Positions 1-8,394 of a DNA stretch of 64,000 nucleotides are shown here, one piece after another. Below the pieces are notes generated by a model. It searched no databases. It saw only the letters and a list, made by a program, of their open reading frames with translations, and was not told the origin of the DNA. The translations under genes were made by a program, and so were the position numbers. How positions within the stretch are numbered: the first letter of the stretch is position 1; each line of letters starts with the position of its first letter. The stretch covers positions 124,001-188,000 of the forward strand of contig NZ_SRRU01000011.1 in NCBI RefSeq assembly GCF_004784465.1. Reading direction: 5' to 3'. The stretch comes from Streptomyces griseoluteus (lineage in GTDB: Bacteria; Actinomycetota; Actinomycetes; Streptomycetales; Streptomycetaceae).

Positions 1-1035
1 GGCCTGCGCGCCGGCACCGTCGTCGTCAGCCACGACCGCGAGTTCCTCACCCGCACCGTCACCAAGGTCCTCGAACTCGACCTGGCCCAGCGGCAGATCA
101 ACCTCTACGGCGGCGGCTACGCGGCCTATCTGGAGGAGCGGGACGTGGCCCGCAGGCACGCCCGCGAGGACTACGAGGAGTACGCGGACAAACGCGCCGC
201 CCTCCAGGACCGGGCGCAGACGCAGCGCTCCTGGATGGACAAGGGCGTGAAGAACGCCCGGCGCAAGGCGGGCAGCGACAACGACAAGATCGGCCGCAAG
301 TTCCGCAGCGAGGCCAGCGAGAAGCAGGCCGCCAAGGCCCGGCAGACCCAGCGGATGATCGAGCGCCTGGACGTGGTGGAGGAGCCCCGCAAGGAGTGGG
401 AGCTGCGCATGGAGATCGCCGCCGCCCCGCGCTCCGGCGCCGTGGTGGCGACCCTCCGGGACGCCGAGGTCCGGCGCGGTGACTTCACCTTCGGCCCGGT
501 CTCGCTCCAGATCGACTGGGCCGACCGGATCGCGGTCACCGGAGCCAACGGCGCGGGCAAGTCCACGCTGCTCGGCGCGCTGCTCGGCAGGGTCCCGCTG
601 GACTCCGGCGACGCCACGCTGGGCTCCGGGGTGCTGGTCGGCGAGGTCGACCAGGCCCGCCGGCTGTTCCACGGCTCCGAGTTGCTGCTCGACGCCTTCC
701 AGGCGGCCGTCCCGGACACCGAGCCGGTCGAAGTACGCACCCTGCTGGCCAAGTTCGGCCTGAAGTCGGACCACGTACTGCGTACGGCCGCGTCCCTCTC
801 GCCCGGCGAGCGCACCCGCGCCGCCCTCGCGCTGCTCCAGGGCCGGGGCGTCAACCTGCTGGTGCTGGACGAACCGACCAACCACCTCGACCTGCCCGCC
901 ATCGAGCAGCTGGAGTCGGCGCTCGACGCCTACGAGGGCACGCTCCTGCTGGTCACCCACGACCGGCGCATGCTGGACGCGATCAAGGTGACCCGCCGCC
1001 TGGAGGTCGCGGACGGCAAGGTGACCGAACGCTGA
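1..1035 (+). CDS. ABC-F family ATPase, C-terminal part (5' end outside window)
   Basis: The reading frame is open from the first base, so this is a partial gene; 344 residues lie in the window. It begins inside the first nucleotide-binding domain, at the SHDREFL segment that carries the switch histidine. A charged, coiled linker follows (about residues 45-140), typical of ABC-F interdomain arms. The second ATPase domain has a Walker A GANGAGKST, an SPGER signature, a Walker B LLVLDEPT and a closing THDRRML. There are no membrane segments. ABC-F proteins act on ribosomes (translation factors or antibiotic-target protection); the substrate-level role here cannot be told from sequence. A strong hairpin follows the stop. 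Confidence 0.93.
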   Translation, partial: GLRAGTVVVSHDREFLTRTVTKVLELDLAQRQINLYGGGYAAYLEERDVARRHAREDYEEYADKRAALQDRAQTQRSWMDKGVKNARRKAGSDNDKIGRKFRSEASEKQAAKARQTQRMIERLDVVEEPRKEWELRMEIAAAPRSGAVVATLRDAEVRRGDFTFGPVSLQIDWADRIAVTGANGAGKSTLLGALLGRVPLDSGDATLGSGVLVGEVDQARRLFHGSELLLDAFQAAVPDTEPVEVRTLLAKFGLKSDHVLRTAASLSPGERTRAALALLQGRGVNLLVLDEPTNHLDLPAIEQLESALDAYEGTLLLVTHDRRMLDAIKVTRRLEVADGKVTER

Positions 1036-1036
1036 A

Positions 1037-1078
1037 CCCCGCCCCCGGCCTGGCATCGAGGCCGGGCCGGAGGCGGGG
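1037..1078. terminator. Bidirectional hairpin terminator between convergent genes
   Basis: A nested inverted repeat: outer arms CCCCGCC (1037-1043) and GGCGGGG (1072-1078), inner arms CCGGCCT (1045-1051) and AGGCCGG (1059-1065) with a 7-nt loop. It lies exactly between the stop of the ABC-F gene and the stop of tex on the other strand. There is no U-tract, as is usual for actinobacterial terminators. Confidence 0.75.
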
Positions 1079-1084
1079 CAGGGG

Positions 1085-3502
1085 TCAGCGGCGGCCCTTG
1101 TTCGGGTCGACCAGACCGGCGCGGCGCAGGGCGTCCGCCATGGCGCTGTTGGCCGGCGCGGGGGCGGGACGGCCGCCCCGGTCCTTGCCGCCACCACTCC
1201 CACGGCCCTGACCGCCCTGGCCGCCGCCCTGACGCCGGCCCTGAGAGTCCTGCCCCTGCCGCTGCTGGGGCGGGCGAGCGCCGCCGCCCCGCTGCTGGCG
1301 GGGACCCCGCTCCTGCGGAGCCGCCTCGTCGTCCAGCCGCAGCGTCAGCGCGATCCGTTTGCGCGGGATGTCCACGTCCAGGACCTTCACCTTGACGATG
1401 TCACCCGGCTTGGCGACGTCCCGCGGGTCCTTGACGAACGTCTTGGACATCGCGGACACGTGCACCAGGCCGTCCTGGTGGACGCCGATGTCCACGAACG
1501 CGCCGAAGGCGGCCACGTTCGTCACCACGCCCTCCAGCACCATCCCGGCGGACAGGTCGGAGATCTTCTCCACGCCCTCCTTGAAGGTGGCCGTCCTGAA
1601 CGCCGGACGCGGGTCGCGCCCCGGCTTCTCCAGCTCCTTCAGGATGTCGGACACGGTCGGCAGGCCGAAGGTGTCGTCCACGAAGTCGGCGGCCCGCAGC
1701 GAGCGCAGCACCCCGGTGTTGCCGACCAGCGAGGCCACATCCTGCCCGGTGGTCTTCACCATCCGCCGCACCACGGGGTACGCCTCCGGGTGCACGCTGG
1801 AGGAGTCCAGCGGGTCGCTGCCGCCCCGGATGCGCAGGAAGCCCGCGCACTGCTCGTACGCCTTCGGGCCCAGCCGGGACACCTTCTTCAGCTCCGCGCG
1901 CGAGGTGAACGGGCCGTGCTCGTCGCGGTGCGTCACGATGTTCTCGGCCAGCGTGGCGGAGATGCCGGACACCCGGGAGAGCAGCGGCACGGACGCGGTG
2001 TTGACGTCCACACCGACGCCGTTCACACAGTCCTCGACCACCGCGTCCAGCGAACGGGACAGCTTCACCTCGGAGAGGTCGTGCTGGTACTGGCCGACGC
2101 CGATCGACTTGGGGTCGATCTTCACCAGCTCGGCCAGCGGGTCCTGCAGACGCCTGGCGATGGAGACCGCGCCGCGCAACGACACGTCCATGCCGGGCAG
2201 TTCACGGGAGGCGTACTCCGACGCCGAGTACACCGAGGCGCCCGCCTCGGAGACCATCACCTTGGTGAGGTTCAGCTCCGGGTGCCTGGCGATGAGTTCG
2301 GTCGCCAGCCTGTCCGTCTCACGGGAGGCGGTGCCGTTGCCGATGGCGACCAGGTCGACCTTGTGCTCCTTGGCCAGCCGGGCCAGCTTGGCGATCGCCT
2401 CGTCCCACTTGTTGGCGGGCACGTGCGGGTAGATCACATCGGTGGCGACGGCCTTGCCGGTCGCGTCGACCACGGCCACCTTGACCCCGGTACGGAAACC
2501 GGGGTCCAGGCCCAGCGTGGCGCGGGTGCCGGCCGGGGCGGCCAGCAGCAGGTCGCGCAGGTTGGCGGCGAACACGTCGACCGCCTCGTCCTCGGCGGCC
2601 GTACGCAGCCGCAGCCTGAGGTCGATGCCGAGGTGCACCAGCACACGGGTGCGCCAGGCCCAGCGGACCGTGTCGGCGAGCCACTTGTCGCCGGGACGGC
2701 CCCGGTCCGCGATGCCGAACCGGTTCGCGATGATGCCCTCGTACGAAGACCGGCCCTCCGTCGGCTCCTCCGGCTCCAGGACGAGGTCGAGGACCTCCTC
2801 CTTCTCGCCGCGCAGCATCGCCAGAATCCGGTGCGAGGGGAGCGCGGTGAACGGCTCGGTGAAGTCGAAGTAGTCGGCGAACTTGGCGCCCGCCTCCTCC
2901 TTGCCGTCCCGCACCCTGGCGGCCAGCCGGCCGCGCGTCCACATCCGCTCGCGCAGCTCACCGATCAGGTCGGCGTCCTCGGAGAACCGCTCCGTCAGGA
3001 TTGCCCGCGCGCCCTCCAGCGCGGCCTGCGCGTCCGCGACACCCTTGTCCGCGTCCACGAACGCGGCCGCGGCGGCCGCCGGTTCCACCGACGGGTCGCT
3101 CAACAGCCCCTCGGCCAGCGGCTCCAGACCGGCCTCCCGCGCGATCTGCGCCTTGGTGCGCCGTTTCGGCTTGTACGGGAGGTAGATGTCCTCCAGGCGC
3201 GCCTTGGTCTCGGCGCCCCGGATGCGTTCCTGAAGCTCGTCGGTGAGCTTGCCCTGCTCGCGCACCGACTCCAGGATCGCGCTCCGGCGCTCCTCCAGCT
3301 CACGCAGATAGCGCAGCCGCTCCTCGATGGTGCGAAGCTGCGCGTCGTCGAGGAGTTCGGTCGCCTCCTTGCGGTAGCGGGCGATGAAGGGCACCGTCGA
3401 ACCGCCGTCCAGCAGCTCCACCGCGGCCTTCACCTGCCGCTCCCGTACGCCGAGTTCCCCGGCGATCCTGCTTTCGATGGACCCTGTGAGGGGTGTCGTC
3501 AC
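1085..3502 (-). CDS. tex: Tex family transcription accessory / RNA-binding protein
   Basis: 805 residues, the normal Tex length. The N-terminal helical Tex domain has the family segment STVPFIARYRKEATELLDDAQLR near residue 35. A YqgF/RNase H-like fold starts near residue 328 (LGLDPGFRTG). Helix-hairpin-helix segments follow (GVDVNTASVPLLSRVSGI). An S1 RNA-binding domain lies near residues 650-722 (GMVLEGVVTNVAAFGAFVDIG). The last roughly 85 residues are a Gly/Arg/Gln-rich, probably disordered tail, common in actinobacterial Tex. Tex binds RNA and associates with transcription and stress responses in the cytoplasm; its exact role is unsettled. The gene is monocistronic and convergent with the ABC-F gene. 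Confidence 0.95.
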   Translation of the reverse strand: MTTPLTGSIESRIAGELGVRERQVKAAVELLDGGSTVPFIARYRKEATELLDDAQLRTIEERLRYLRELEERRSAILESVREQGKLTDELQERIRGAETKARLEDIYLPYKPKRRTKAQIAREAGLEPLAEGLLSDPSVEPAAAAAAFVDADKGVADAQAALEGARAILTERFSEDADLIGELRERMWTRGRLAARVRDGKEEAGAKFADYFDFTEPFTALPSHRILAMLRGEKEEVLDLVLEPEEPTEGRSSYEGIIANRFGIADRGRPGDKWLADTVRWAWRTRVLVHLGIDLRLRLRTAAEDEAVDVFAANLRDLLLAAPAGTRATLGLDPGFRTGVKVAVVDATGKAVATDVIYPHVPANKWDEAIAKLARLAKEHKVDLVAIGNGTASRETDRLATELIARHPELNLTKVMVSEAGASVYSASEYASRELPGMDVSLRGAVSIARRLQDPLAELVKIDPKSIGVGQYQHDLSEVKLSRSLDAVVEDCVNGVGVDVNTASVPLLSRVSGISATLAENIVTHRDEHGPFTSRAELKKVSRLGPKAYEQCAGFLRIRGGSDPLDSSSVHPEAYPVVRRMVKTTGQDVASLVGNTGVLRSLRAADFVDDTFGLPTVSDILKELEKPGRDPRPAFRTATFKEGVEKISDLSAGMVLEGVVTNVAAFGAFVDIGVHQDGLVHVSAMSKTFVKDPRDVAKPGDIVKVKVLDVDIPRKRIALTLRLDDEAAPQERGPRQQRGGGARPPQQRQGQDSQGRRQGGGQGGQGRGSGGGKDRGGRPAPAPANSAMADALRRAGLVDPNKGRR

Positions 3503-3595
3503 GATCCCGTACCGCCTTCAGACGCTGAACGTTGCGCGGCAATTGTGGCAGGTGGCACGGGGATGCGGACGACAGGGCGCACCGGGCGCCCTCCG

Positions 3596-3715
3596 TCAGG
3601 CCCGGCCGCTGGAGGCCCCGCCGAACAGCCGGGCGACCGCCCGGAAGGGCAGGGTGACGACAGTGGCGATGGCCCCGCCTATCTGACGCAGGACATCGGC
3701 GATGGCACGGAACAT
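3596..3715 (-). CDS. LPFR-motif small protein (39 aa)
   Basis: A 39-residue ORF on the minus strand with a good Shine-Dalgarno (GGAG about 8 nt before the ATG on that strand). The sequence is a single amphipathic/hydrophobic helix (MFRAIADVLRQIGGAIATVV) followed by TLPFRAVARLFGG. The LPFR-x-x-ARLF-GGAS end is a recurring signature of tiny actinobacterial proteins annotated as LPFR-motif small proteins. The function is unknown; the helix suggests membrane association. It sits alone between tex and an enoyl-CoA hydratase-like gene. Confidence 0.75.
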   Translation of the reverse strand: MFRAIADVLRQIGGAIATVVTLPFRAVARLFGGASSGRA

Positions 3716-3795
3716 GAGAGAAACTCCAATCCACCCGGCGGGTTGCCCGGTGCGCACCGGGTACCCCACGAGCGGCTCAGCACGCCCCCACCGGA

Positions 3796-4575
3796 TCACC
3801 CGGTCGTGGGCACGCTCCAGGTGAAGCGGGGGTCGCGGCGTTCCAGGAAGGCGGTCACGCCCTCCTCGGTGTCGGTGGAGGCGAGGGACTGGGCGGTCCA
3901 GTGGAGGTCGCGGTCGGTGCGGCCGTCGGCGTACTCCTTGGCGGCGGCCTGGGTGAGCAGGGAGCGGGTGGCCAGGGTGGCGGTGAGTGCGGCGACGCGC
4001 TTGTCCAGCTCGCCCTCGGGGAGCACCTCGTCCACCAGGCCGGTGCGCAGCGCGCGGTCGGTGCCGATCAGTTCGGCCGAGAACAGCAGGTGCTTGGCGG
4101 TGGCCGGGCCGACCAGGGAGACGAGGCGCCGGGTGGAGGAGGCGGGGTAGACGATGCCGAGCCGCGCCGGGGTCACGCCGAACAGCGCGCCCTCCTCCGC
4201 CAGCCGGAGGTCGCAGGCGGCCGCGAGCTGGGCTCCGCCGCCCACGCAGTGGCCCTTGACCGCGGCGAGCGTCGGCTTGGGGAACGCGGCCAGCGCCTCC
4301 TCGGCGGCCACCGCGAGGCCCTGCGCCTCGGCGGGCGAACCCCGCAGCGTGGAGATGTCCGCGCCCGCGCAGAAGGTCCCGCCCTCCCCGGTGAGCACCA
4401 GCGCGCGCACCCCGGGATCGGCGGCCAGCTCCGCCAGCAGCGGGGGCAGCGCCCGCCACATCGCCGCCGTCATGGCGTTGCGCTTGGCCGGGTGGCGGAT
4501 GACGACGGTGGCGACGCGGTCGGCGACGGCGTGCGACAGCTCGGGCTCCATGCGGCGGATGCTATCCGCGGACAC
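3796..4575 (-). CDS. Enoyl-CoA hydratase/isomerase family (crotonase-fold) protein
   Basis: The GTG at 4575 gives 259 residues; the ATG at 4551 (eight codons in) is an equally likely start and neither has a convincing ribosome site. Crotonase-fold landmarks are the oxyanion-hole segment GEGGTFCAGADIS and the glycine-rich GHCVGGGAQLAAACDLRLA. The segment where the first catalytic Glu of true hydratases usually sits reads TPARLGIVYPASSTRRL, with no PE motif. The enzyme may therefore be an isomerase, hydrolase or decarboxylase rather than a hydratase. It is monocistronic, and the substrate cannot be deduced. Confidence 0.88.
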   Translation of the reverse strand: MSADSIRRMEPELSHAVADRVATVVIRHPAKRNAMTAAMWRALPPLLAELAADPGVRALVLTGEGGTFCAGADISTLRGSPAEAQGLAVAAEEALAAFPKPTLAAVKGHCVGGGAQLAAACDLRLAEEGALFGVTPARLGIVYPASSTRRLVSLVGPATAKHLLFSAELIGTDRALRTGLVDEVLPEGELDKRVAALTATLATRSLLTQAAAKEYADGRTDRDLHWTAQSLASTDTEEGVTAFLERRDPRFTWSVPTTG

Positions 4576-4831
4576 CGGTCATGGGCGCGTGAGTTGGCTC
4601 GCACCACCCCTCGCACCACCCGAGTACAGATCTGACGAACCCGTACAACCTGAATAGTTCTCGAACCGGACGCCGGGGTGACAGATACGGTCATCCGCAC
4701 GACCGCCCCGTACGGATGTGGTCGGAACCGTTCGATACCCGCTGACTTGTGTTCAGTCCTCCGGAGCGCACCCCGCCGTTACCAACACTCGACGTGTGGT
4801 GACAATCGAGCGCGAGGGTGGCGACCGGACG

Positions 4832-5326
4832 ATGGACAACCACGGGCGCGGGGGTGTGCCGCGCCCCGCGGAGGGCGCCGAGCGCCCGCCCGAACCCCTG
4901 CCGTACGAAGGAGTGTGGCGGTTCACCGCCCCCGCCGTGGAAGCCTCGGTCCCGCAGGCGCGGCACGCCGTACGGGATCTGCTGCTGCGCCAGGGCGTAC
5001 CGGTCGCGGACGAAGTGGTGGACGGGCTGCTGCTGATCGTCTCCGAGCTGGTCACGAACGCGGTCAAGCACGCCGCGCTGCTCTCGCCGACGCTCGGGGT
5101 GGAGGTGGCCGTCGGCGCCGAGTGGGTCCGGGTCTCGGTGGAGGACAACCACCCCTACCGTCCGACCGCGCTGGAGGCCGACCATGGCCAGACCGGCGGC
5201 AGGGGGCTGCTGCTGGTGCGCGAGGTCGCGCGCGAGGCGGGCGGCGCGGTCGACGTGGAGCACACGGCGAGCGGCGGCAAGGTGATCTGGGCCGCCCTGC
5301 CGCTCAAACCCGCGCTGTCCGGATGA
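4832..5326 (+). CDS. ATP-binding protein, RsbW-like histidine-kinase ATPase fold
   Basis: 164 residues from the ATG at 4832, which is preceded by GAGGGTGG; the frame is open upstream to 4718, so GTG starts near 4796 are alternatives. The HATPase_c N-box SELVTNAVKHA and the later GGRGLLLVREVAREAG (G2 region) are clear. No phospho-acceptor or sensor domain is present. Proteins of this size in Streptomyces are anti-sigma-factor-type or regulatory kinases that bind ATP in the cytoplasm; the partner is unknown. No sigma or anti-anti-sigma gene is adjacent. A perfect 8-bp hairpin just after the stop ends the unit. Confidence 0.88.
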   Translation: MDNHGRGGVPRPAEGAERPPEPLPYEGVWRFTAPAVEASVPQARHAVRDLLLRQGVPVADEVVDGLLLIVSELVTNAVKHAALLSPTLGVEVAVGAEWVRVSVEDNHPYRPTALEADHGQTGGRGLLLVREVAREAGGAVDVEHTASGGKVIWAALPLKPALSG

Positions 5327-5331
5327 GGGTC

Positions 5332-5353
5332 CCGCGGGCCTACCAGCCCGCGG
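5332..5353. terminator. Hairpin shared by convergent ATPase and idi genes
   Basis: Perfect 8-bp stem CCGCGGGC (5332-5339) / GCCCGCGG (5346-5353) with a 6-nt loop. It overlaps the last codons of idi on the minus strand and follows the plus-strand stop by a few bases. Confidence 0.65.
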
Positions 5354-5933
5354 CCGACCCCGTCAGCTCCTTGATCGCCGGACGCGCCGCGTCCAGCACC
5401 GTCATGAACCACGCGGAGAACGGCTCCCGCGCGTGCCGCTCCGCCAGCTCGGCCGCCGTCACGAAGGCGATCCCGCCCACCTCCTCCGGGTCCGGCGCCG
5501 GCGCCTGCTGCACCAGCCCGACGAAGAGGTGGTTGTACTCCTGCTCCACCAGGCCCGACGCCGGGTCCGGGTGGTTGTAGCGCACGGTGCCCGCCTGGGC
5601 CAGCAGCGAGGGCGAGACCCCCAGCTCCTCGTGGGTACGCCGGGCCGCCGCCGCGAACGGCGCCTCACCGGGGTAGGGGTGACCGCAGCAGGTGTTCGAC
5701 CAGACACCGGGGGAGTGGTACTTGCCGAGCGCCCGCTGCTGGAGCAGCAGGCGGCCCCGCTCGTCGAAGAGGAACACCGAGAACGCCCGGTGGAGCTGCC
5801 CCGGCGGCTGGTGGGCGGTCAGCTTCTCCGCGGTGCCGGTCGTCACGCCGTTCTCGTCCACGAGTTCCAGCAAGATCGGCTCCGCGGTGCCGTTCGACGA
5901 GCTGTGGGCCTCGGTGGCTGGTGTGATCGGCAT
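5340..5933 (-). CDS. idi: Isopentenyl-diphosphate delta-isomerase, type I (Nudix fold)
   Basis: 197 residues from the ATG at 5933, chosen because GAAGG lies the right distance upstream; an ATG at 5939 is too close to it. It interconverts IPP and DMAPP. The catalytic Cys is C83, in the family motif NTCCGHP. The Nudix-like segment RRTHEELG and the Glu-containing EQEYNHLF supply metal and acid residues. Type I Idi is about 180-200 residues, so this is full length and cytosolic. It lies 10 kb from the hopanoid operon on the opposite strand and would balance the C5 units that feed squalene synthesis. Confidence 0.96.
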   Translation of the reverse strand: MPITPATEAHSSSNGTAEPILLELVDENGVTTGTAEKLTAHQPPGQLHRAFSVFLFDERGRLLLQQRALGKYHSPGVWSNTCCGHPYPGEAPFAAAARRTHEELGVSPSLLAQAGTVRYNHPDPASGLVEQEYNHLFVGLVQQAPAPDPEEVGGIAFVTAAELAERHAREPFSAWFMTVLDAARPAIKELTGSAAGW

Positions 5934-6037
5934 ACCCATCCTTCGCGTCGGTCTTCGCACCCCCAAGTCTGCCGTACGAAACCGGCACTCCCGGCACTTC
6001 GCGGCACGTCCGCATGTCCTGAACCCGGACGAGTACC

Positions 6038-6979
6038 TCAGTGACAGAGGTGCGCCTCGTGCTCCGCGTGCCCGCCCGGCTCCAGCTGGAAGGTGCAGTG
6101 CTCCACGTCGAAGTGGTCGCCCAGACAGCCCTGCAGCTCGTGCAGTATCTTCTCGTGGCCGATGGCGTTCAGCACATCCGTGCTCACCACCACATGTGCG
6201 GAGAGCACAGGCATGCCCGAGGTGATCGTCCAGGCATGCAGATCATGTACGTCCTCCACACCGTCCAGCGCCAGGATGTGTGCCCGTACCTCGGTCATGT
6301 CGACATCCTTGGGCGCCGCCTCCAGCAGCACGTCCAGCGTCTCGCGCAGCAGCCGCAGCGTCCTCGGCACGATCATCAGCCCGATGAGCAGCGAGGCGAC
6401 CGGGTCGGCGGCCTGCCAGCCGGTGGCCAGGATCACGGCGGCCGAGACGATCACCGCGACCGAGCCCAGCGCGTCCGCGGCGACCTCCAGGAAGGCACCG
6501 CGCACATTGAGGCTCTCCTTCTGCCCACGCATCAGCAGCAGGAGCGAGACGGAGTTCGCCACCAGGCCGATCGCGCCGAACACCACCATCAGCCCGCCGT
6601 GCGTCTCGGCCGGCCGCAGGAACCGCTGCACCGCCTCGACCAGCACATAGCCGCCCACCCCGAGCAGCAGCACACAGTTGGCGAGCGCGGCCAGGATCTC
6701 GGCGCGGGCGAAGCCGAAGGTGCGGTGGGTGCTCGGCGGCCGGGCCGCGAAGTGGATCGCCAGCAGCGCCATGACCAGGCCCACCGCGTCGGTCGCCATG
6801 TGGGCGGCGTCCGCGATCAGCGCCAGGGAGTCCGCGACCAGACCGCCGACGATCTCGACCACCATGATGGCGAGCGTGATGCCCAGCGCCGCGCGCAGCC
6901 TGCCCCGGTACGCGGCCGCGGCCGTACCGGTGGACGGCACATGGCTGTGCGCATGCCCGTGGTCGTGCCCTGCCCCCAT
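6038..6979 (-). CDS. Cation diffusion facilitator (CDF) metal/proton antiporter
   Basis: 313 residues from the ATG at 6979. The His-rich N-terminus (GHDHGHAHSH) probably binds metal. Six membrane segments follow, with the CDF signature SLALIADAAHMATDA: the Asp and His residues of membrane helix 2 that bind Zn/Co/Cd. The matching Asp in helix 5 lies in EVAADALGSVAVIVSA. The C-terminal cytoplasmic domain has CDF-type segments (LDGVEDVHDLHAWTITSG). It exports divalent metal from the cytoplasm; Zn2+ is most likely by family, but specificity is not provable here. Confidence 0.93.
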   Translation of the reverse strand: MGAGHDHGHAHSHVPSTGTAAAAYRGRLRAALGITLAIMVVEIVGGLVADSLALIADAAHMATDAVGLVMALLAIHFAARPPSTHRTFGFARAEILAALANCVLLLGVGGYVLVEAVQRFLRPAETHGGLMVVFGAIGLVANSVSLLLLMRGQKESLNVRGAFLEVAADALGSVAVIVSAAVILATGWQAADPVASLLIGLMIVPRTLRLLRETLDVLLEAAPKDVDMTEVRAHILALDGVEDVHDLHAWTITSGMPVLSAHVVVSTDVLNAIGHEKILHELQGCLGDHFDVEHCTFQLEPGGHAEHEAHLCH

Positions 6980-7091
6980 GAGAGAACCGCCCTTCAGCGC
7001 CGCGCGCCGGCTCGCAAACGAACGCACCGGCTCACAGTCAACTACGGTCGGCGGCCCGCGGGCAACGCGGCACTGAACACCGTTGTCATAT

Positions 7092-7126
7092 GCTCTGACC
7101 TGCGGAAACGATCCGCAGGTCAGAGC
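7092..7126 (-). terminator. Strong 15-bp hairpin downstream of galE
   Basis: A perfect 15-bp inverted repeat (arms 7092-7106 and 7112-7126) with the 5-nt loop AACGA, just past the galE stop on the minus strand and before the CDF gene start. It is the longest perfect stem in the left third of the window and is most simply read as the galE terminator. Confidence 0.75.
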
Positions 7127-7139
7127 CGTACGGCAGCCC

Positions 7140-8111
7140 TCAGAGGCCGCGGTGGTGCTGCCAGCCCGTCCACGCCGAGGCGACCATCTCCGGCACCCCG
7201 AGCCGGGCGCGCCAGCCCAGTTCGGCCGCCGCCCGCTCGGCGGAGGCCACCGCGCGCGGCGCGTCCCCCGGCCGCCGGTCCTCGACCACCGGCTCCCGCC
7301 GGTCCCCGGTGACCTCGCCGATCAGCGTGATCAGCTCGCGCACCGACACCCCCTCGCCCCGGCCGACGTTCAGCGTCAGATCACCGGCCGGCGCGTCCTC
7401 GGACAGGCGCCGGGCCGCCGCGAGGTGGGCCTCGGCGAGATCGGCGACGTGGATGTAGTCGCGGACACAGGTGCCGTCCGGCGTCGGATAGTCGGCGCCG
7501 AAGATCCGTGGCGCCTCGTCACGCGTCAGCCGGTCGAAGACCATCGGCACGATGTTGAACACCCCGGTGTCGGCCAGCTCCGGCGCGGCCGCGCCCGCCA
7601 CGTTGAAGTAGCGCAGGCACACCGTGGAGATGCCATGCGCCTGTCCGGCCGCGCGGACCAGCCACTCACCGGCCAGCTTGGTCTCGCCGTAGGGGTTCAC
7701 CGGGGCACAGGGGGTGTCCTCGGTGATCAGGTCCACGTCCGGGTTGCCGTACACGGCCGCCGAGGAGGAGAAGACCAGCCGCCGGACGCCCGCGTCCGCC
7801 ATCGCGTCCAGCAGGGTCGCCAGGCCGCCGATGTTCTCCCGGTAGTAGCGGACGGGCTCCGCCACCGACTCCCCGACCTGCTTGCGTGCCGCGAGATGCA
7901 CCACACCGGTCACCCCGTGCTCGGCGAACACCCGCTTCAGCAGGTCCCCGTCCAGCGTCGAGCCCTCGACCAGCGGGATGTCCCCCGGCAGCCGCTCGGG
8001 CACCGCCGCCGACAGGTCGTCCAGGACGACCACGTCCTCCCCGGCGCCGTGCATGGCCCGCGCCACATGGGCCCCGATGTATCCGGCTCCGCCGGTGATC
8101 AACCACGTCAT
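7140..8111 (-). CDS. galE: UDP-glucose 4-epimerase
   Basis: 323 residues, an extended short-chain dehydrogenase. The NAD-binding motif GGAGYIG is at residues 7-13. The Ser/Tyr/Lys catalytic set includes SSSAAVYG and the Y-x3-K of NPYGETK. The GalE-type NVAGAAAPEL and the late FGADYPTPDGTCVRDYIHV are diagnostic. It interconverts UDP-Glc and UDP-Gal in the cytosol. It is divergent from the phospho-polyol/glycosyltransferase operon that starts at 8395, so UDP-Gal for that pathway is one plausible use. The start is the first ATG before the Rossmann strand. Confidence 0.95.
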   Translation of the reverse strand: MTWLITGGAGYIGAHVARAMHGAGEDVVVLDDLSAAVPERLPGDIPLVEGSTLDGDLLKRVFAEHGVTGVVHLAARKQVGESVAEPVRYYRENIGGLATLLDAMADAGVRRLVFSSSAAVYGNPDVDLITEDTPCAPVNPYGETKLAGEWLVRAAGQAHGISTVCLRYFNVAGAAAPELADTGVFNIVPMVFDRLTRDEAPRIFGADYPTPDGTCVRDYIHVADLAEAHLAAARRLSEDAPAGDLTLNVGRGEGVSVRELITLIGEVTGDRREPVVEDRRPGDAPRAVASAERAAAELGWRARLGVPEMVASAWTGWQHHRGL

Positions 8112-8394
8112 GCCCGCAGACCCTACGCCGGGCCCCGCCGGGCGTCCCCGATGCCCCGTATTGCGCGCCGCCCGCCGGGGCGCGGTTTGTGGGCGGGCCC
8201 CCCGATCCCCGATGATGATCGCGGCACAGGCGGGCGCGGCCCCGGTGGACCGGGCCTGAACGCCCGGTGAACGGGTACACCGGTCCATCCGATAGCCTCT
8301 GCCGACATGCCGCCCCGGCGAGCCGCAGGCGAGGGGCGCCCCCAATCACGCAGCAGACCGGCGCCGCCGCGCCGGACCCAGGGAGTGAATTCGG

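Noticed and set aside
1460..4150. 896-codon open frame on the plus strand across tex and the crotonase gene
   Set aside because: It is antisense to two well-supported genes, is rich in Arg/Gly/His/Val of the kind produced by reading high-GC genes backwards, and matches no family.
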